The notes under the pieces: generated by a model
Told to the model about the DNA's origin: nothing
Databases searched by the model: none
Seen by the model: the letters and a program-made list of their open reading frames with translations, nothing else
In this document: piece by piece, positions 22,500-22,909 of the stretch
Layout: each line of letters starts with the position of its first letter
How positions within the stretch are numbered: the stretch's first letter is position 1
Translations under genes and position numbers: made by a program
Assembly (NCBI GenBank): GCA_030826005.1
Contig: JAPJOW010000045.1
Location: forward strand, 1-22,909
Direction of reading: 5' to 3'
Length of the DNA stretch: 22,909 nucleotides
DNA from: Aliterella sp. RAGGC_92
Lineage (GTDB): Bacteria; Cyanobacteriota; Cyanobacteriia; Cyanobacteriales; Chroococcidiopsidaceae

Positions 22500-22909
22500 A
22501 TGACACTATTACCAGATAACGAAGCGCAGAGAATAGAGGCACTTCTACAGTACAAAATACTCGATACGCCAGCAGAAGCCGCCTTTGATGACCTTACCCA
22601 ATTAGCATCCTATATTTGCGGCACTCCGGTTGCCTTAATTAACTTAGTCGATCGCGATCGCTTGTGGATTAAATCAAACACTGGTTTAGGTTCATTGCAA
22701 GAAGTCCCCCGCGATATTGCTTTTTGCGCCTATACAATTTTGCAACCCGACGTTTTGATGATTCCCAACACTGCAACGGACGATCGCTTTGCAACCAATC
22801 CTTTAGTAACTGCCGATCCAAACTTCCGATTTTATACAGGTGTCCCCCTGCAAAATCCTGAAGGACACGTTTTAGGAACGCTTTGCACTCTTGATTATGT
22901 ACCGCGAGA
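22500..22909 (+). CDS. GAF-domain sensor protein, 3' truncated by window edge
   Basis: 136 codons from the ATG at 22500-22502 to the right edge. The short leader LPDNEAQRIEALLQYKILDT plus AAFDDLTQLASYICGTPVAL is the classic N-terminus of GAF-domain signalling proteins, continuing with LINLVDRDRLWIKSNTGL, REVP-like EVPRDIAFCAYTI, VLMIPNTATDDRFATNPLV and FRFYTGVPL...GTLCTLDYVPR. Such proteins usually continue into a histidine kinase, GGDEF or PAS module, which lies outside the window, so the output is unknown. The cysteine in AFCAYTI is common in non-bilin GAF proteins of this type and is not evidence of a chromophore. Confidence 0.9.
   Translation, partial: MTLLPDNEAQRIEALLQYKILDTPAEAAFDDLTQLASYICGTPVALINLVDRDRLWIKSNTGLGSLQEVPRDIAFCAYTILQPDVLMIPNTATDDRFATNPLVTADPNFRFYTGVPLQNPEGHVLGTLCTLDYVPR

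Overview
The window reads as a chromosomal segment of a cyanobacterium. The basis is a light-independent protochlorophyllide reductase subunit (ChlB) at the left edge, many copies of the cyanobacterial HIP1 octamer GCGATCGC (for example 878-885 and 1951-1958), and a set of protein families typical of cyanobacteria: DUF3172, the roughly 60-residue PriA-like zinc ribbon, a cobO-like protein without a P-loop, and a GH57 branching enzyme. Base composition is moderate to AT-rich. I cannot name the genus from the sequence alone. I found no tRNA, rRNA, CRISPR array or insertion sequence.

Layout. 1-1901 (minus): 5' part of chlB and rph (RNase PH). 2118-5949: a cobO-like protein, then dcd (dCTP deaminase) interrupted by an intein, which converges on and overlaps a thymidylate-synthase-family gene. 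6416-7666: a zinc-ribbon protein whose frame runs into the 3' end of the convergent rlmN. 7789-9590: lgt and the corrin-ring methyltransferase cobM/cbiF. 9802-11391 (minus): GH57 glycogen branching enzyme. 11655-14669: an EcsC-family protein and a Tat-exported PhoD phosphatase. 15089-17766: a CPA2 cation/proton antiporter with a long cytosolic regulatory tail, followed by a tightly coupled membrane-anchored protein. 17763-22007 (minus): DUF3172, DUF2254 and two MscS-type channels. 22500 to the right edge: start of a GAF-domain sensor.

How the genes work together. The clearest functional pair is dcd with the thymidylate-synthase-family gene: dCTP to dUTP, then dUMP to dTMP. The right third looks like an envelope, ion and osmotic-stress neighbourhood, with the antiporter, two mechanosensitive channels and DUF2254; MscS and DUF2254 overlap by ATGA. 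The rest is housekeeping.

The most notable element is the 379-residue intein in Dcd. It sits directly after the active-site arginine, has every canonical splicing residue, and carries an HNH-type nuclease followed by a helix-turn-helix rather than a LAGLIDADG domain. A second pattern is two strong intrinsic terminators (8674-8700 minus, 18332-18359 plus), each lying on the far side of a convergent gene. They suggest long 3' UTRs antisense to cobM and to the DUF3172 gene.
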